Origin: Bugula neritina
Taxonomy: Eukaryota > Bryozoa > Gymnolaemata > Cheilostomatida > Bugulidae
Length of the DNA: 64,000 nucleotides
Direction: 5' to 3'
Assembly (NCBI GenBank): GCA_964035545.1
Contig: OZ037768.1
Location: 18,393,700-18,457,699 of the forward strand
Shown: in pieces, positions 46,743-61,364 of the stretch
Numbering within the stretch: position 1 is the first letter of the stretch
Layout of the letters: each line of letters starts with the position of its first letter
Translations under genes and position numbers: made by a program
The notes under the pieces: generated by a model
The model's input: the letters and a program-made list of their open reading frames with translations, nothing else
Database searches by the model: none
Told to the model about the DNA's origin: nothing

Positions 46743-49700
46743 TCAGCGACACTCCCAGACTTTAATTGTTTGATCTACACTGCCAGTTAGTACGTATGGT
46801 GCATTTCTATGCATATCTAAAATAGAACCATCAAGTAAAGTGCACAGAGAAGATCAAACAATAACAAAGTTTCAAGTCTGTTTTTAATTGTCAATATTAT
46901 TAACCTGAAAAATATTCAATGATATCATATCAGAGATAATAAAATAAAAATACAAGCATAAGATTAGCTTCACTTGTAGCACTTCACTAGTATGAAAAGC
47001 TAATACATACTTTTATACGATAATTATTAGATACGAGGGAACTGTTCAGGCTGTAGGGTAGTGGGCATTTATAGCAAGTAATTTCATGCCATTAAGGTAT
47101 TCCAATGTTAAATTATTACTATTATATATATAGAGATAAAACAAAGTGCTTACGAATATTGCTAAATAAATTAGAAAAATAATATATAAATTTGTCTCAC
47201 CTAAACAAGTAACAAAATGAGAATGAGCCTCAATTGTTTTCGAGTTACGCTTGTTGGCAATATCCCAGATTCTCAAGGTTTTATCATCAGATGCAGTGAG
47301 GATGAATTTACCACCAGGATGAAATACTATGTCCCTGATCCAATTGTTATGGCCAGACTGCAGAAGATGTTACGACTGAGTTATTTGAAACAAGTGCTAC
47401 CACAAAAACATTTGATAAGCCTAGAACTTTAATTGAAAAATTTAGAAAATTGTATAGACACATTTTGTAAAACAAATTTGTCAATATAATCCAACAGGTT
47501 TTTACTATGAAATACTTTTATTTATTGATTTTATGAAATGTTAACTTATACCTTTACTTCTTAAGTTTATAGAGTGTTGACTTATGCTTATATACACAAC
47601 TTTATAAATGTACAAAGTACTCTAAAGAAATAGGCTCTCAGGATATAGGATATATAGTATAACTACTACAGAACACAGTTACGTTATGTCACAACCATCA
47701 TGTATCCAATATTTTATACAGTGTCCTTACATCCTTGCCAGTCTGCATTTACAAAAATATTTTCAACTGAAGCTATTAATTATACCTTCATAGCAAATGA
47801 GACATGAAGATTTATAAAAGAAATTGGAGCAAATGCCACTTTAAATGTATACTGGGTATTGCATTTCAGACATTCCAAAGAAATATTCTTTTTAGAGCTC
47901 ATGACTTGTAAGACTTTAAGATCAGACTTTTGCTGCAAAGTTTAGATTAAGACATATTGATACTTTAAGCTAGCAAGTGAACATAGCTTCGGATAACGAC
48001 TTTAGTTATCATATTGAAGACAGTTATGTCTGAATCTTCATCACCACTCGAGATCATGACTTTATTATATACGAAAAAAATCGAATCTCCAATATTTCAT
48101 GTAATGCTGCTATGCTGGAATACTAATAGAGGATTAGGTCAACAGCCACTATTCCATAAATGCATGAATACAAGATAATTTCCCTTGCAAAATGCCTGTA
48201 GGCAGATATCATGACTATTTCAATTCAAGTAGCTCTTTCAAAATCAAACTAAAACATTGATCTAACATTTCTGCAGATGAAAAACAATATTTAGCATGGA
48301 AAATATCTATTTTTAGATATCTCTGTACTATCAATCACCTAAAGAAACCTAAAAATAGATAATGATTTCATTGGCTGAATGTGAGAAATGTAACCTACCA
48401 AAGTGAATAGACACTGGCCAGAGTTGACGTCCCACATTTTAATAAGTTTATCTCTTGAGCCAGATATCAGGTAGGGTCCACTAGCACTGGCCTTCTGCCA
48501 AGACAATACCAGACAGCATGAAGTATAGATTATTGAATAAATTGTACACAATTGGATGAAACTAACTTAGAAATAAAAACCTCTGATGATTGCTCAGTGA
48601 GCAGTTGAGCTGAAACCTTAGGAAATATCTTATTACAATTATTTTTTTATAAAAACTGCTTCTAGTTATAAATTAAAAAATAAAATAGATTTGTGTTCTC
48701 ATTGCAAAATACAACATTTGTTGAAAGCATTTACTGGTATCCCTGCAGCAGTGGCTATACTAGAGTAGGAAGAGTGTGGGGCCCAGCTGACGCACTCTAC
48801 GACATGGTCATGCTCCCTGAAGTCCGCCTTCACTTCTTTAGTAGCAACTGCCCACACAACTACAGTCTACAAAATAACTACAAAGTTAACTGATGGCTAG
48901 CATGTAGTTTCACTTACACATGTAAAGGTGAGCAAGAAAAGTCAATTAACTTTCAATTACATGATCGGAAAACTTAAACATAATAAAAATACAGGTACAC
49001 AGCTGAATAAAAATTTAAATCCGAGAAAAATTCTATGACAAAATTTCCCTAGTCATTAAAATTGCTTTTTAATAAACCAGCCACCTCTAACTATTTGGGC
49101 AACTACATCTTATTTCATTCTAGCTACTTGATGGCAAAGCTTAGTTTCAAATTAGTCTTTACCATAAAACTCAAGGAGAGTATCCTGGAAAGTTAACAGT
49201 AAAGTTAGTACATTAGTACTTAGTACATCAAGTAACCAACTTTGTAACAAAACTACAGTCAGAAAGGCTTTAAAGGGCCAGAATGTTAATAACAGACAGC
49301 CAGTCTTTCTTTCTGTCGAAAATCTTCTGAACTTTGGAGAAAGTATTCATTAATCAATTGATCTTTTAGTACAATTTATTCATAGCTGATTGACTTGAGA
49401 TAATTTTAATATCATTATAAATAGTCAGAAACCGCGTGAAATTACAAAAAGTCAGCCACGATTAGAACACTGTATACTCAACACGTCAAGTATTACTAAA
49501 CATAACAAGTATGTGGGTTTTTACTCAGTGAGTGTAATATAGTAGTGTCTATCTAGAACTAGAAAGGTATAATTGTATAACTTTTAAAAGAGTAAATTTT
49601 AAAATATCACTGAGATGTTAAAATTGACTAATTTCACATCAGTGATGGATGAGCAGTGAAGACTGAAAAAATGTCAAAACCTAAACTTGCCAAACTCTGC

Positions 49701-52700
49701 TAATACTGTTAACATTCTTGCCACCACAAAAAGTCCGCTTTAAGCTCTGAAAATGCTCATCAAAAGCACGGTCCATATTAACAAAATCCTATTAAATATG
49801 ATATACCATTACATCATCCAAACCTATAAAATCTATTTAATTAGTACACTGGATTCAAAGTGTCACATTATTGATTATTGAATCGGATGAGGATGACCTG
49901 CTAGAAGTATATACCTGGTCATTAGAGCAGCTGGCTAGGAGTGAGCCATCTTGATTGACACAGACAGATCTCACCCACTCTCTGTGCCCGGTAAAGGTCT
50001 TGGTGCAGTACCTACAGTATATAATATATAATATGTTCATTAACATTAAAATATTTCATCATGAATATTGCATATTATATTATACATGGCTGAGATAATC
50101 CTAACTTGAAAGCCTATTGGTAAAAACAATTCATTTTTACATATTCTATTTCATTTTAAAGTATTTATATTTGGTATTGCAGCACAAGAACTATACCAAG
50201 TTTGCCAAGTCAATCAAAGTTGTTGGTGGCTCTAGAGCAATAGTTTAATAGCAGCTGTTCTATGTTTGTTTGCAACCTTATAATTAAGTATAATGAAGAT
50301 TATTGATATATGCTCAACGGTGGTTTATCCAATAAAAATTCACCGTAGAAAATGATTAGCTTTGCTTGCAATTTCTTACGTGTGTCCAACTTTAATAGGA
50401 GAATGTATTATCAGGTTCTACTACCAACTAATATTCAGCTTTGTGAAAAATGTCAATAATCAAATCAAATTTAATCCTATTTATTCATCTCTTGAGAAAT
50501 GATTGCTTTATGTAACAGTATTGGTGAAAATAGGTGTCCCAGTGTTGCATAACTATAGTCTACACTCTACAGTCTATGGGAGTCAACACCCAAAGCCTGA
50601 AATTACAGAGCTGGTGACTTAGAAGCATGAAGCAAAATACTGCAGTGCTTCCTAGTATCTCTATCACACTAAGCTACGGTCTTGAAACCTCAATGACATT
50701 ATAGTAGACATAGCTAAATTCGGTTATTTTGTTACTATACACGCATAGATAAGCAACAAAACTGGGGTCCGAGCCCTTCTCATGACCTACAGAATTTCCT
50801 GAGCCACTGAGGGAGCACTGTACATGCAATTACTGAAGGAGAATGAGACACAATTGAATGTGTTGAGTGTGGAGATGAAGATTGCGATACTATTTTTAGA
50901 GTCAAGTTGTTAGAAAGAGTCAACCAACCGAGTGCACAATTTAGCTTTTCTCATCCACTTAAATAATATGAAGTTAGATTGCACAGGCGACACCAATGTC
51001 AAGACAAGAGCAGTAGAAAAAAGTATATCTGAGCTTTGACCAGATATTAGCCCAACATTTCATGCTTGAATGTTTTCAGGTCTCATTTGTAAAAATTTGA
51101 AAAGCCCGCTTTTTGCAAGTTTATGAAGATTTGCATTCATAATATGGGGAGCAAGCTAAAGAGAAACCTATGAATATACAAAATTGGTGTTATATGTTTT
51201 GGTAGTCAGTACTTTGGACATCTACATTTGGATTTTGTTATAAATGGTCAAACAAAGCTCTCTATCTACTCTGAAAAATCACCTTGTTCACACTAATTTA
51301 ACTTGGTCAAGCCCCATTTTAGAGCTTAACTAAAATACTGATGGGGGAAGATCAACTGTAACTGTAACTAAACAATTATAAATTACACAACTTGTTCATG
51401 AGTAAATCAAATGTTTGCAGCTAAAAGAATTCATTATTTGCTTTTACTGTATTTTTGTATTAAATCAGAAAGAGATAGAAAAAACGATAACTTTAACAAG
51501 TCTAATGAGTTATTTATGTAAAACGACAATAGTAGGTGAAATTGCCCACGTTGCTAAATTGAATGTTTGACTGAAAACCTAATGACAAGTAGATTTGTAG
51601 CCGCTTTAGACAAATTGAAAGTCATTTTTTTATGAACAGTAGTACATTTACTAATGGTTGTGATAACATTGCAGTTTCTGCAGCCACTTATAAGTGTTGC
51701 ATAGTATTGCAATATCTAAATATTGTTGCAAAACTATTGCAATATTCGATTGAGAATATTTTAGAAGTTATTTTCTCCTGATAATCGGTACATACTGCAT
51801 TAGCCTGTTAATTATTAAGAGGTGAGCAGATTTCTTTGATGGCAAAACTTACACATATTCCTGTGAAGCACAATTTTTTCAATTTATATAAACACATGAA
51901 GATAACAAGTAAAATTATTAGCATATAATTTTACGTAATCAATAGCATCAGACATATTTCCTGTTTCCTGCTTTTAGTTCAGGTCTGCAGGAATGAGTTT
52001 AGTTGCATTATAGAGTGTGATTTTATACATTACATGTTACAATTTGTTTTTCCTATAAAACTGAGACAAACGAAATTTTCCAATAAATCATAATTATAGG
52101 CTCAATTAGTGCATTTTGCAAGGGGAAGTGACTCCAACAGTAGTATTTACAACAGAGTCTACTGCTGAAGACAAACTACACAGTTGCTACTCACCCAGAT
52201 GCCACATCCCACATCTTTATAGATTTATCTCTAGATGAGGAGAAGATGAAGTCTCCATTGGGAGAGAAGAGTACACACGATACGTTATGGTCATGACCTT
52301 GCAGAGTCTTGGTACACTCATAGGTGGTGAAATCCCACAGCTTCACGCTCATGTCGGCCGAGCAGGACACTAGATCAGAAATGGTCAACTTACAAAAATC
52401 AGGCACACCGGATTCAATTTTCAAATGATGGTGTTTGGTTGTAGAGTAATACAAAAAGTGATTATTTCTTTCGAGCTGACACATAACTATTGTGAAGACG
52501 CAAGAGTACAGCCGGTTATGATACATAGGAGTTGTTTTCTCAACAGAAACAATTATAAGAAATATCGCGCCTGGGCACTTTTGGCAATTTACAAGTTGAC
52601 AAAGCTATTTCCAAATATGCTGGAAAAAAGAATACACAGCAAATATAATGTTTCTTTTGGTAATTAAATGGACATGAAAAAGTAAATATTTTGCATTAAT

Positions 52701-55700
52701 TTAAGAAAAAATGTTATGAATAAACCAACATATTAACTAGAGGCCAAATCTGGAAATGAGTTGAACTCAGACTACTTTTTGATTGAGAAAGAGTAACATA
52801 AATTTAAAAAAATGATTAGTTTAAATAAGCCAACACAAAAAGGAATATGCCGACATAAAACACAAATTGATTATACAAAATTACTACAGCGAATAAAACT
52901 CAACATTCATCTCTATACTATTATATTCTGTAAAAGTTATTCAAGTTGGTTAATAACTTGAAAATTAGTTTTGTGGTTTAGTTGAGAGCAGATAACTCTA
53001 TAAACATTATGAATAAATCTTCTGATACTCCTTATAAGTTTCACTTACAGTTTTTACGTCTAAGTTATCATACATCAGACAACTCCAAAGTTCGTCTAAA
53101 AACTTAATAACAACTCCACTCACTTGCCTACAAAGACTTTGAAACCCAAAGGGACTCACCCATTAATTTTCCTGTGTGATCAAAGGCAACATCTTGCACA
53201 GCATCTGTGTGACCTTTGAGTGTCCTTTCATAGTCTCCGGTCTCATAGTCCCATATCTGATATAAAACAAAATAAGAAGCTTCCAACTTTTCAACATACA
53301 CCAGCTTAAAAAAGTTCAGAATTAAAAAATCATAGCAATGCTAAAATGCTAAAATAACACCCGACACAACACTATAACCATATTCTGGAGAGGGAATAAA
53401 TTCCAGACATTAGACTAGCACCGAATGCTCTGACCTTGATGGTGGCATCCTCGCTGACACTCGCACAGACGCTAAAGACAGGATGGAAGATCACTTTAGT
53501 TATTGGACTTCTGTGACCAGACAGAGAGAACTTCTCAGGAGGTCTGGGAATCCACTCGCTAGGATCCCGCTTGTCTCTGGTAGGTCCACCAGAGTGAAAC
53601 TCTTTTTCTGCTTCAGCCAACTTGGCCTCCAAATCCATTACCTAGAATATACAGTTGGTAGTACAAAGTAGTGCTTTTAACACAATCAAAACATTGGTGC
53701 ACTAAATTTACAGAATTCTGGTCTCTATTCAGCGATGAAAACTAATTTTGAATAACCACAGGGCCACATTAGAAGGATTTTCCGCGTGAAAATACTTCTC
53801 AGGAACAACCTACTACACACAGTGCGTTGCCAGTAGTGCGAAAAAATTTTTAGCTAATGATAGTTTGTGTTTAATTTTACTGCTACGTCAATTGCTTTGC
53901 AGCGAGAAAATGACTTTAAGCATAAAATCGGAAAATGTAAATTATTAAAAAGAAGTTTTAATTTAGTTCGGCAAATTAAAAACGTGAATTGAAACTCAAA
54001 AGATGTGCTCGCTAAATGGTAACCAGTCAATTAGATCAAATCCAAACTCGCCGTTCTGCATTTTATCCTCATGACTCTGCACACAACAGTTCATTTTTGG
54101 TTTAGACAAATTTTCCTTGTGCGGAAAATCCTTGTAGCCCTACACTAAATTGAAGAGACTTAATGATCACATGTTAACATTGGTCAGGGAATAATCACAA
54201 AGAGTGTGTACTGCTTCTTTTCTAATGTTTAGTTACAAATCTGAACCCAAGTGCATTAGTATTTGTACTAAACCAGTAAATGTAATTAGAAAATGTTCCT
54301 TAGCAACCCAAGACACTTGAGGATTTTGAAAAACCCGGCCCAATCCCAATACTCCATTTCTTCTCATATAATCAATCATAAACATATTTATTATAGATAT
54401 AAATGTCATTAGCTTAGTTCAGATAAATTTAACATAGCTGCACTCTCAATAATGCAAGGAAAAAGAAATCAAGATACACAAGATAAGAACCCGTTATACG
54501 AGAGTTCAAAGCAAACAATATACAATTTGGATAAACCCATTATGCAAACTCCTACTATATTTCTTCTATTGTATCACAGATACACTTGTTAAACACATTA
54601 GTGGTGTACATACCTTTTTTTGTAGTCTTATGACTGATGTCCATTTTTTCTCTAATAATCCAGAAAATTTATCTTCTATGTTTTCAGGCTACAAAACATA
54701 GAACCTTGGTCTACATCCCTGGTTATCAGTGACAACTAAACTACACAAACACCACTTTACTTCATCTAAACAGAACAACTTTACAGCGTATCACATGTTT
54801 GACCATCACAATCAACACAGCAATCATACCAATGGTGTCTACAATAAGAGAGAAAGCTTAAAAAGTCTACGGTCCATTTTAGAAACCCTGGCAAACTTTA
54901 TTCAGTGCAATCAATATTAAAATATAATATGAATGCAAGAACTGCTGAAATAAAATTTATGCAACTAACGTTGTATTAATGTGATACCGTTGGACTAATG
55001 CAGCATTTACTCTAATATATTCTTAAATGTTTCATGAGGGGTATATCAGAGAATAAGATCAGTGCGATTTAATTTATGGCTTCGTACAACAAATTTCTCT
55101 GATTTAAATAAAAGTAATGGATGATCAGGATATGTTGGAGAGAAAAAAGAAAATTCTAGCATCAGGTGCCTTTTAAATAGTCTGATCACTTGGCCTCAAT
55201 ATCACAGAAGCTTGCTAACCACGACCAGATAAGGAAATGTTTTACACACTCATCTATTTAAAGGTGCAGTTAGATGCATGGTCTCTGAAGAATATTTAGA
55301 CACAAGTGCACTTGAGTGTCTAGTCACACTTAGTTACAATGAACAAAATATGTAACTAGAGTCTCTAATACACACTCATTGTGAAATCAATAACGCTACT
55401 AACCCAGTTTTCTAAACTTACAATGCATAGTAAGTAGCAAAAATAAACAGCTTCTTTGTGCCAAGCATTGTGATAATGAATTACTATAGAGTGAGATGTA
55501 TAATCATACTGCAGGTGAAGGGGCACAGCTGACCCAAACCAAAACTCAGCAAACTTACCAGTTCTGCTTCCTTCACAAACTCAGAGTGGGCAGAATGGAA
55601 TCCCATACTCTTTAAATAGTCAGCAATAGTCTTGTGCCTACAACCAAGTGCATCAACATGCATCATTCACCCAACTTTCAAAAGGCTGTCTAAATAAGGT

Positions 55701-56286
55701 TCTCCTATAACTATGTACATGAATATAAATTCCTTGTTGCTGATGTTAGATAAAACATTCTTTTTCAGAGGAATTTACAACACATAATACTGTATAGGAA
55801 TTATAAAAGCAAAATAGTAAAAGTAATAGAAATGAATACATTACTACATGATAGTTGCCATCAAGTTTAAAAACTGAAAGCTTGGCATACTCAATTTGAT
55901 ATCAGATCTGATTTTATGTTAGCGAAATCCACCATGTTTCAACTCTTGTTATATGGCCAAACTGGACAGGGATATATAGCTAAACAGCATAATATTATTA
56001 CAGTTATAGTTCATTGATTTCTGAAATAAATATTACTCACCCACAGCCCCACACAGTCATTATACATACAATTTCAGTCTAGCAAATTGACCTACATGTA
56101 TCTGTATAGACTAGAAACTGCTGCATAATGAACAAACATGCTCATTGCAACTGGTGTATAATTATTCAGATAGTAATGGTGAGTAATAGTTGAACAAATA
56201 CATGGAAAAATACATATCTAGACGTTAAGTTTTACATAACTTGTGTTAACTTACAGTTCTTCTCGCTGCTTTTGTGAGAGACCCAT
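46743..56286 (-). CDS. Lis1: LIS1 / PAFAH1B1: LisH-WD40 regulator of dynein
   Basis: LIS1 binds cytoplasmic dynein and, with Nudel, controls its motor activity; it also forms the beta subunit of PAF acetylhydrolase 1B. Exons, 5' to 3': 56286-56255, 55637-55559, 54688-54614, 53641-53435, 53256-53160, 52369-52195, 50011-49915, 48866-48735, 48494-48399, 47357-47201, 46816-46743. All phases join; 1221 nt, 406 residues (human 410). The N-terminus [11 protein letters not shown] plus [17 protein letters not shown] is the LisH dimerisation motif. A coiled coil follows ([27 protein letters not shown]), then seven WD repeats, e.g. [44 protein letters not shown] and the end [12 protein letters not shown]. 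Introns are long (up to about 2.3 kb). Confidence 0.96.
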
Positions 56287-59200
56287 CTTGACTCGCATCT
56301 ACTTGTAACCAGCTATTTCATTATGCTATGGCAACTACAACATCAGCAGACAGTATCCCTAATAGTGTATATTTATAGATGAGTGATGAGATGCAATACG
56401 AAGTTGTGAATCGGCTTTTTGGAAAAAAATATTATATTTTCAATTTTATGGCAAAGTTACTATCATAACAATGATGATCGAACTTGAAAAGAAAATTTCA
56501 GAAAAAAATTATTTTCTTTAAAAAGAGAAATTACTCTAAAATCTCTGTTCTAGACTCAGAATAAATTTAAACTTAACTGGAGATATAACTGAAAGGTTTT
56601 AGCAACATAAAGTTCAGCTATTTTACTGGTAATATTTAACCAAAGAACAATAACAAAATCAAAATGAACTACTTTAATATTAGTTGACAGTTATCAAACT
56701 ACAGTGATGATTAAATCTACCTCTGAAGGTGGTCAAATTATAGTCAATGCTGAAAAAACTTGGACAATCTTTATCAAAACATTTCTAAATTAAAATGATC
56801 AAAATAATTTGCCTAAATACTGCTCATATACAGCGGAAACATACTTTGCAATTTGGTAGTTTGACTTGTCACAATTCAGGTCAAATAAATTACTTGAGCA
56901 AGTTCCATCGATGATTTTAGCAAACAGTTTAGACTTAATGAATTTTAACAGCTGCATTGCAAGTTCAATTTCAAGAGAGAGATATGAAAAACCTCATCCT
57001 GCTTGAATCTCGGGCACAAGCCCAGGCAATTTAGATGGCAGGTGAAACTCTAGAACCTAAGTAGTTATATAAACATGATATTCATTTTCAAGTATTTAAA
57101 TGTTATCCATACCATTACTCCACCACTTTGAATAGAAATTAATATGCATATGCAATATTAAACCAAAAGACTGATAACATTTAAAAAAACATCATTAGAA
57201 AAAGGGGAAAAAACCCAGATGAATAATTGGGCCTGCTGATAGAAACAAACTCTTAGAAGAGGGTAGGGGGATATTAAAAATACACGAAAACCAAGAAAAC
57301 TAAAGTTAATCCCACAGATTATAAAAAATTACAAAGAGATAATTATAGAGAAATAAAAATATAATTATTGAGTAGGTGATCAATCTGGATCAACAGACAA
57401 AGTAGTAATAAAATTATCTTTAAATTCAATACTTTCTGCCAGTCTGTTTGATTATTTGGTGTCACAAGCAAGCTATCACTATACTCAAATGATAATTTGA
57501 ACATTATTTATAAAAGAAAAAGCTTCCAATTTTTATAACATAGTGCTACTAAAAAAAAATTAAATATATTTACATTAAGAATAGAAAAAAATTTATTCCA
57601 TTCATTGAAAGATTTTGCTAAGCTGAATGCAATCAAAATTTAAAAGCTTAAATATAATTTCATGTGGTAGGCTTTTCACACAGTTTCAACTATTTATTAA
57701 ATTTAAAAACTGACTAAAAACTAAATATAAATACAATATAGACATTTTATTAAGAGAAACCCCTTAAAAGTTGGTTCAAAACACCAGCAATGACCATGCC
57801 GTATTGTTGAAAAGTAGTTTAGCTTAGTCATTTCTAGGAGTCAGTACAAACTGCTATTGAATACTATTACTAATAATTATAAGCTTCTTTATGCCTACAA
57901 CAGTGGCCATCAGCATTTCCAATTTCCACACAATTGCTTTAAGTTTCAAAAACTGCACCCAATTTAGCAACACTCACTTATTACTTTACAATTGATAAAT
58001 ATAAAACAGGGAACAATGTTTTTCTGTGAAAACCAGACACAAGTGCCTAGACTCTAGAATGTACTTATACCTACAACCACCTATAATGATGATTAATAAT
58101 GTCTTTCATCAAGAGGAGAGTTCAACTTTAATAAATAAAAAATTAGGTTTCTACTGTTATTTTTTCAGCTGTTATTCTTAAGTTAGTATTGACTTTAATA
58201 ATGATAAGAGATTCCTAGTACTACAGATATTTTTTCATACTTGCTTACTTCTACTATATTTTTCTATAGATATAAAAGCATTCAAGATATTACCAAAGCT
58301 CATATTTACATATTCTTGATACTCATCTCTACTTTTAATTCTATCATATTGATACTCAACTTATTATACACCATCATTCCAACATTTTTACATCAGCATC
58401 TTGATAAATGCACCTTAATATAAATGGAACATGCGAAATAAAAACCCACTAAGACTGGTGACTCACAGTAGCAATTAGTATTAGTATCACACTGAATATA
58501 ATAAACATTTAAAATAGAACCACCGGTATTTATAACAGTATGTAAAATATAATCTCTGTTCGTATTAGTCAAGTTACCAGTGGAGTTGTGCAATACTGCA
58601 GATTCTTGTTTTTAAATTCATTCTCAACATACCTATCACAACAGTGTATATATTAACCGGGACGAAAATAGGATTGGTACATAAATATTGCCATCAGTAC
58701 AGAACTATTATTACCAGTATGGCTTTAGGTCTAATCTCAACACTAAACAAAGATTGAGACAATTGCATTAATTAATAATTCTAGCGGCATGTGTAGTTAG
58801 CACTTAAAACTGAACAGTTGTGATTTGAATAGGCAAGGTATACCCACAGGCACACGTGATGTGATTAGCCTTATGTTTGTCACCCAAAATCACGCCCATA
58901 AAATTAAATAGAAGTAACATTTGTTAACTGTAATTATTAGTGATCTATAACTGTAAGTAATATATTTAATATAAATCACATTTGAATACAATAAATATAA
59001 TTAGACTGCAAATACTAATTTAGTGAACTTGAACTTGAATTTTCAATGTTAGCGATACTGATAGCTTTAATTCCTAAAGCTAATTTTTGCCTATTTATGC
59101 TGATATATTTATATTAGTTCTAGTGATCAAGATACTAAAGAGTGATGATAGTGATCATCATCTCAACTTGAACTAGAAGTAGATCAAGCTGAGTCGCGGA

Positions 59201-59394
59201 ACTGAGATTGACAATTCAAATAAAATTCAAATTGAATGTCAATAACTACAATATTAAGTATAACTATAAACATTAAGTGAACGACTATTACTGTTAATAT
59301 TAGTATTACAACATAACAATTTTATTTAGTTATTACTATTATAATTATTGGGTATTCAGTGATTTACTGAGTACTAAATTGAATAGCGATATTA
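56287..59394. other. Intergenic region upstream of LIS1
   Basis: AT-rich, with no exon-like frame, RNA gene or bounded element that I can support. The LIS1 promoter should lie in the first part. Confidence 0.4.
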
Positions 59395-60125
59395 TTATGA
59401 TCATGATATTTATATTATGATTATCGCTATGAGTATGAGTATCACTAGGCGAATTAATACTAAAACTACAAATAAATTAAAATCTGATAAGATGAGATTC
59501 AAGTTTAACACGATAAAGCCCACTACTCAGACTAAAACTTAAAACTAGTACTCGTACTCATAATCACATTGATACTCATAGTGATAGTGATAGTTTTACT
59601 AATACCAATACTAATACTAATAGTAATAGCAATAGTCACACACACTGATAATTATATTTCATTGATACACATACTGACAAGACAAGACTAAGAGTAAGTG
59701 ATAACTCTGATAGTGATAAACGTTAGACGAGTTACTGAATACGTAAAGTTAATATACAATTAAAGAATTATTGGTCACTCTCAATGATACTCAAAGTCCA
59801 TGCCATAGTTAGTATCATACTGATAGCCAGATTCAGATTGAGATCTAAGAGATACTCATACTAATAGTGATACCTATGGCTATAGTCTGCATCATACCCA
59901 TAGTGATAGTCATAGCGATACTCATACTCATACTGACACTGACTCACTCTGAGTAGTCAGTCACTGAGTGACTATGGGTCACGGCTGACTTACAGTTACT
60001 GAGTCTCACTTCAACACTTATAGTTATACTATTAAATGATACTCATAGTCATACTCAGATACTGATAAGTCATAACTGATAACATTAACTATAAGTATAA
60101 GTATAACTATAACTGTAAGTGTATA
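59395..60125. repeat. Degenerate act/agt/tat triplet tract, block 2
   Basis: Some 700 bases are built from shuffled gatactcatactgatagtg-type triplets, ending in (taagta)n at about 60090-60115. This is the same kind of sequence as 37974-39020, mostly in the other strand sense. It has no stable period and no credible gene. Confidence 0.75.
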
Positions 60126-61364
60126 AGTCCGAGTCCTCAGGCTCCTTCTCAGTCCAAAAGTAAAAGCAAATTTGAAACCAAATGAGTAAGTTAATATTAA
60201 AAAAATTTAAATACTTGAAAGAAAAAATAATACAGTAACAAACAAACCTCTTTATAAAAATATGGTTTTTAACTATTACTATAAAGTATGTACAGAAAGG
60301 TAAATCACATTTTAAACTTATTAGTTGGAAAAACAGCAACAACTGTGAAATCAAACGGAAAGGTAATAGTAAGTCAGGCATGCGCAAACTTAATGATTTC
60401 AGCTGGTGATCATAACCTCGTAATTATGCTGTTTATCATTAAACTGCAAATAAATATTATTCAAGCTGTTTTGAATAAACTTAATTTTCTCTTTTGTAAA
60501 ATTGATTAAAAATCAACCATTACTTCGAACTTGTTATTTTTAAAAACCTGGCTGTGGCAATGGTGCGGTTTATATCAGACATGAGAGGACAACACCTGTA
60601 AAATCTGCATTGTGTTTCTTTCTTATGTAGAAAGAACGCATGAAGCGAACAGAAGCCATCGATGTAAATTTTCACGATCCTATTGCACATCATGTAACCT
60701 TGCATGTCTATTTTAACGTGGTTGGTAAGCTAGAGATACTTAAAGACATTTATTCATTTTCATCCTCAATCCACCTGTACACTTGTTTTTAAGTTATAGT
60801 ACAGACTGAACCTAAATATTGGGAACCTCAGCACACAATATCCACCATAGCTAAATTTACCATTCACGGTGGTCAGGGTAGAATTTAAAAACCTGCAAAT
60901 AATTTATATATTTAAATTTTTATATTAAATTGGATTCTTCTCATGCTATTAAATTAAGTAAAATATGGAGTTTGTTTATATGCTACAGTTTAATATTTCA
61001 TTTTATTAAACTCAATATAAACAAAATCTGCATAATTGTTAATATTGACCACAACATCCCTTAAAATCATAATTCATTTAAAAACAAATGTGTTAGATGT
61101 GTTATAATCCTAGAGCAGTTTTCTGACAATTCTAATAACAATATACAACAATACAACAAATCAAACAACATGTATAAGATATAATTCACAATGTATATCT
61201 GCACCATTTATAAAAACCTACAAATTATCAATCTGTAGTATAGTTGGCCTGCAAAAATTTCTAGTTTCAAACTTTTCATATCTTATCGTAACTTCACACA
61301 ACTGTCACAGAAACACATGTATTTGGTCGCCTCTACTAGGTGTTTCTCCACCCTAACAAACTGT
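60126..61364. other. 3' flank of CLU
   Basis: AT-rich and without a supported gene. It should contain the CLU 3' UTR (transcribed leftward). Confidence 0.4.
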
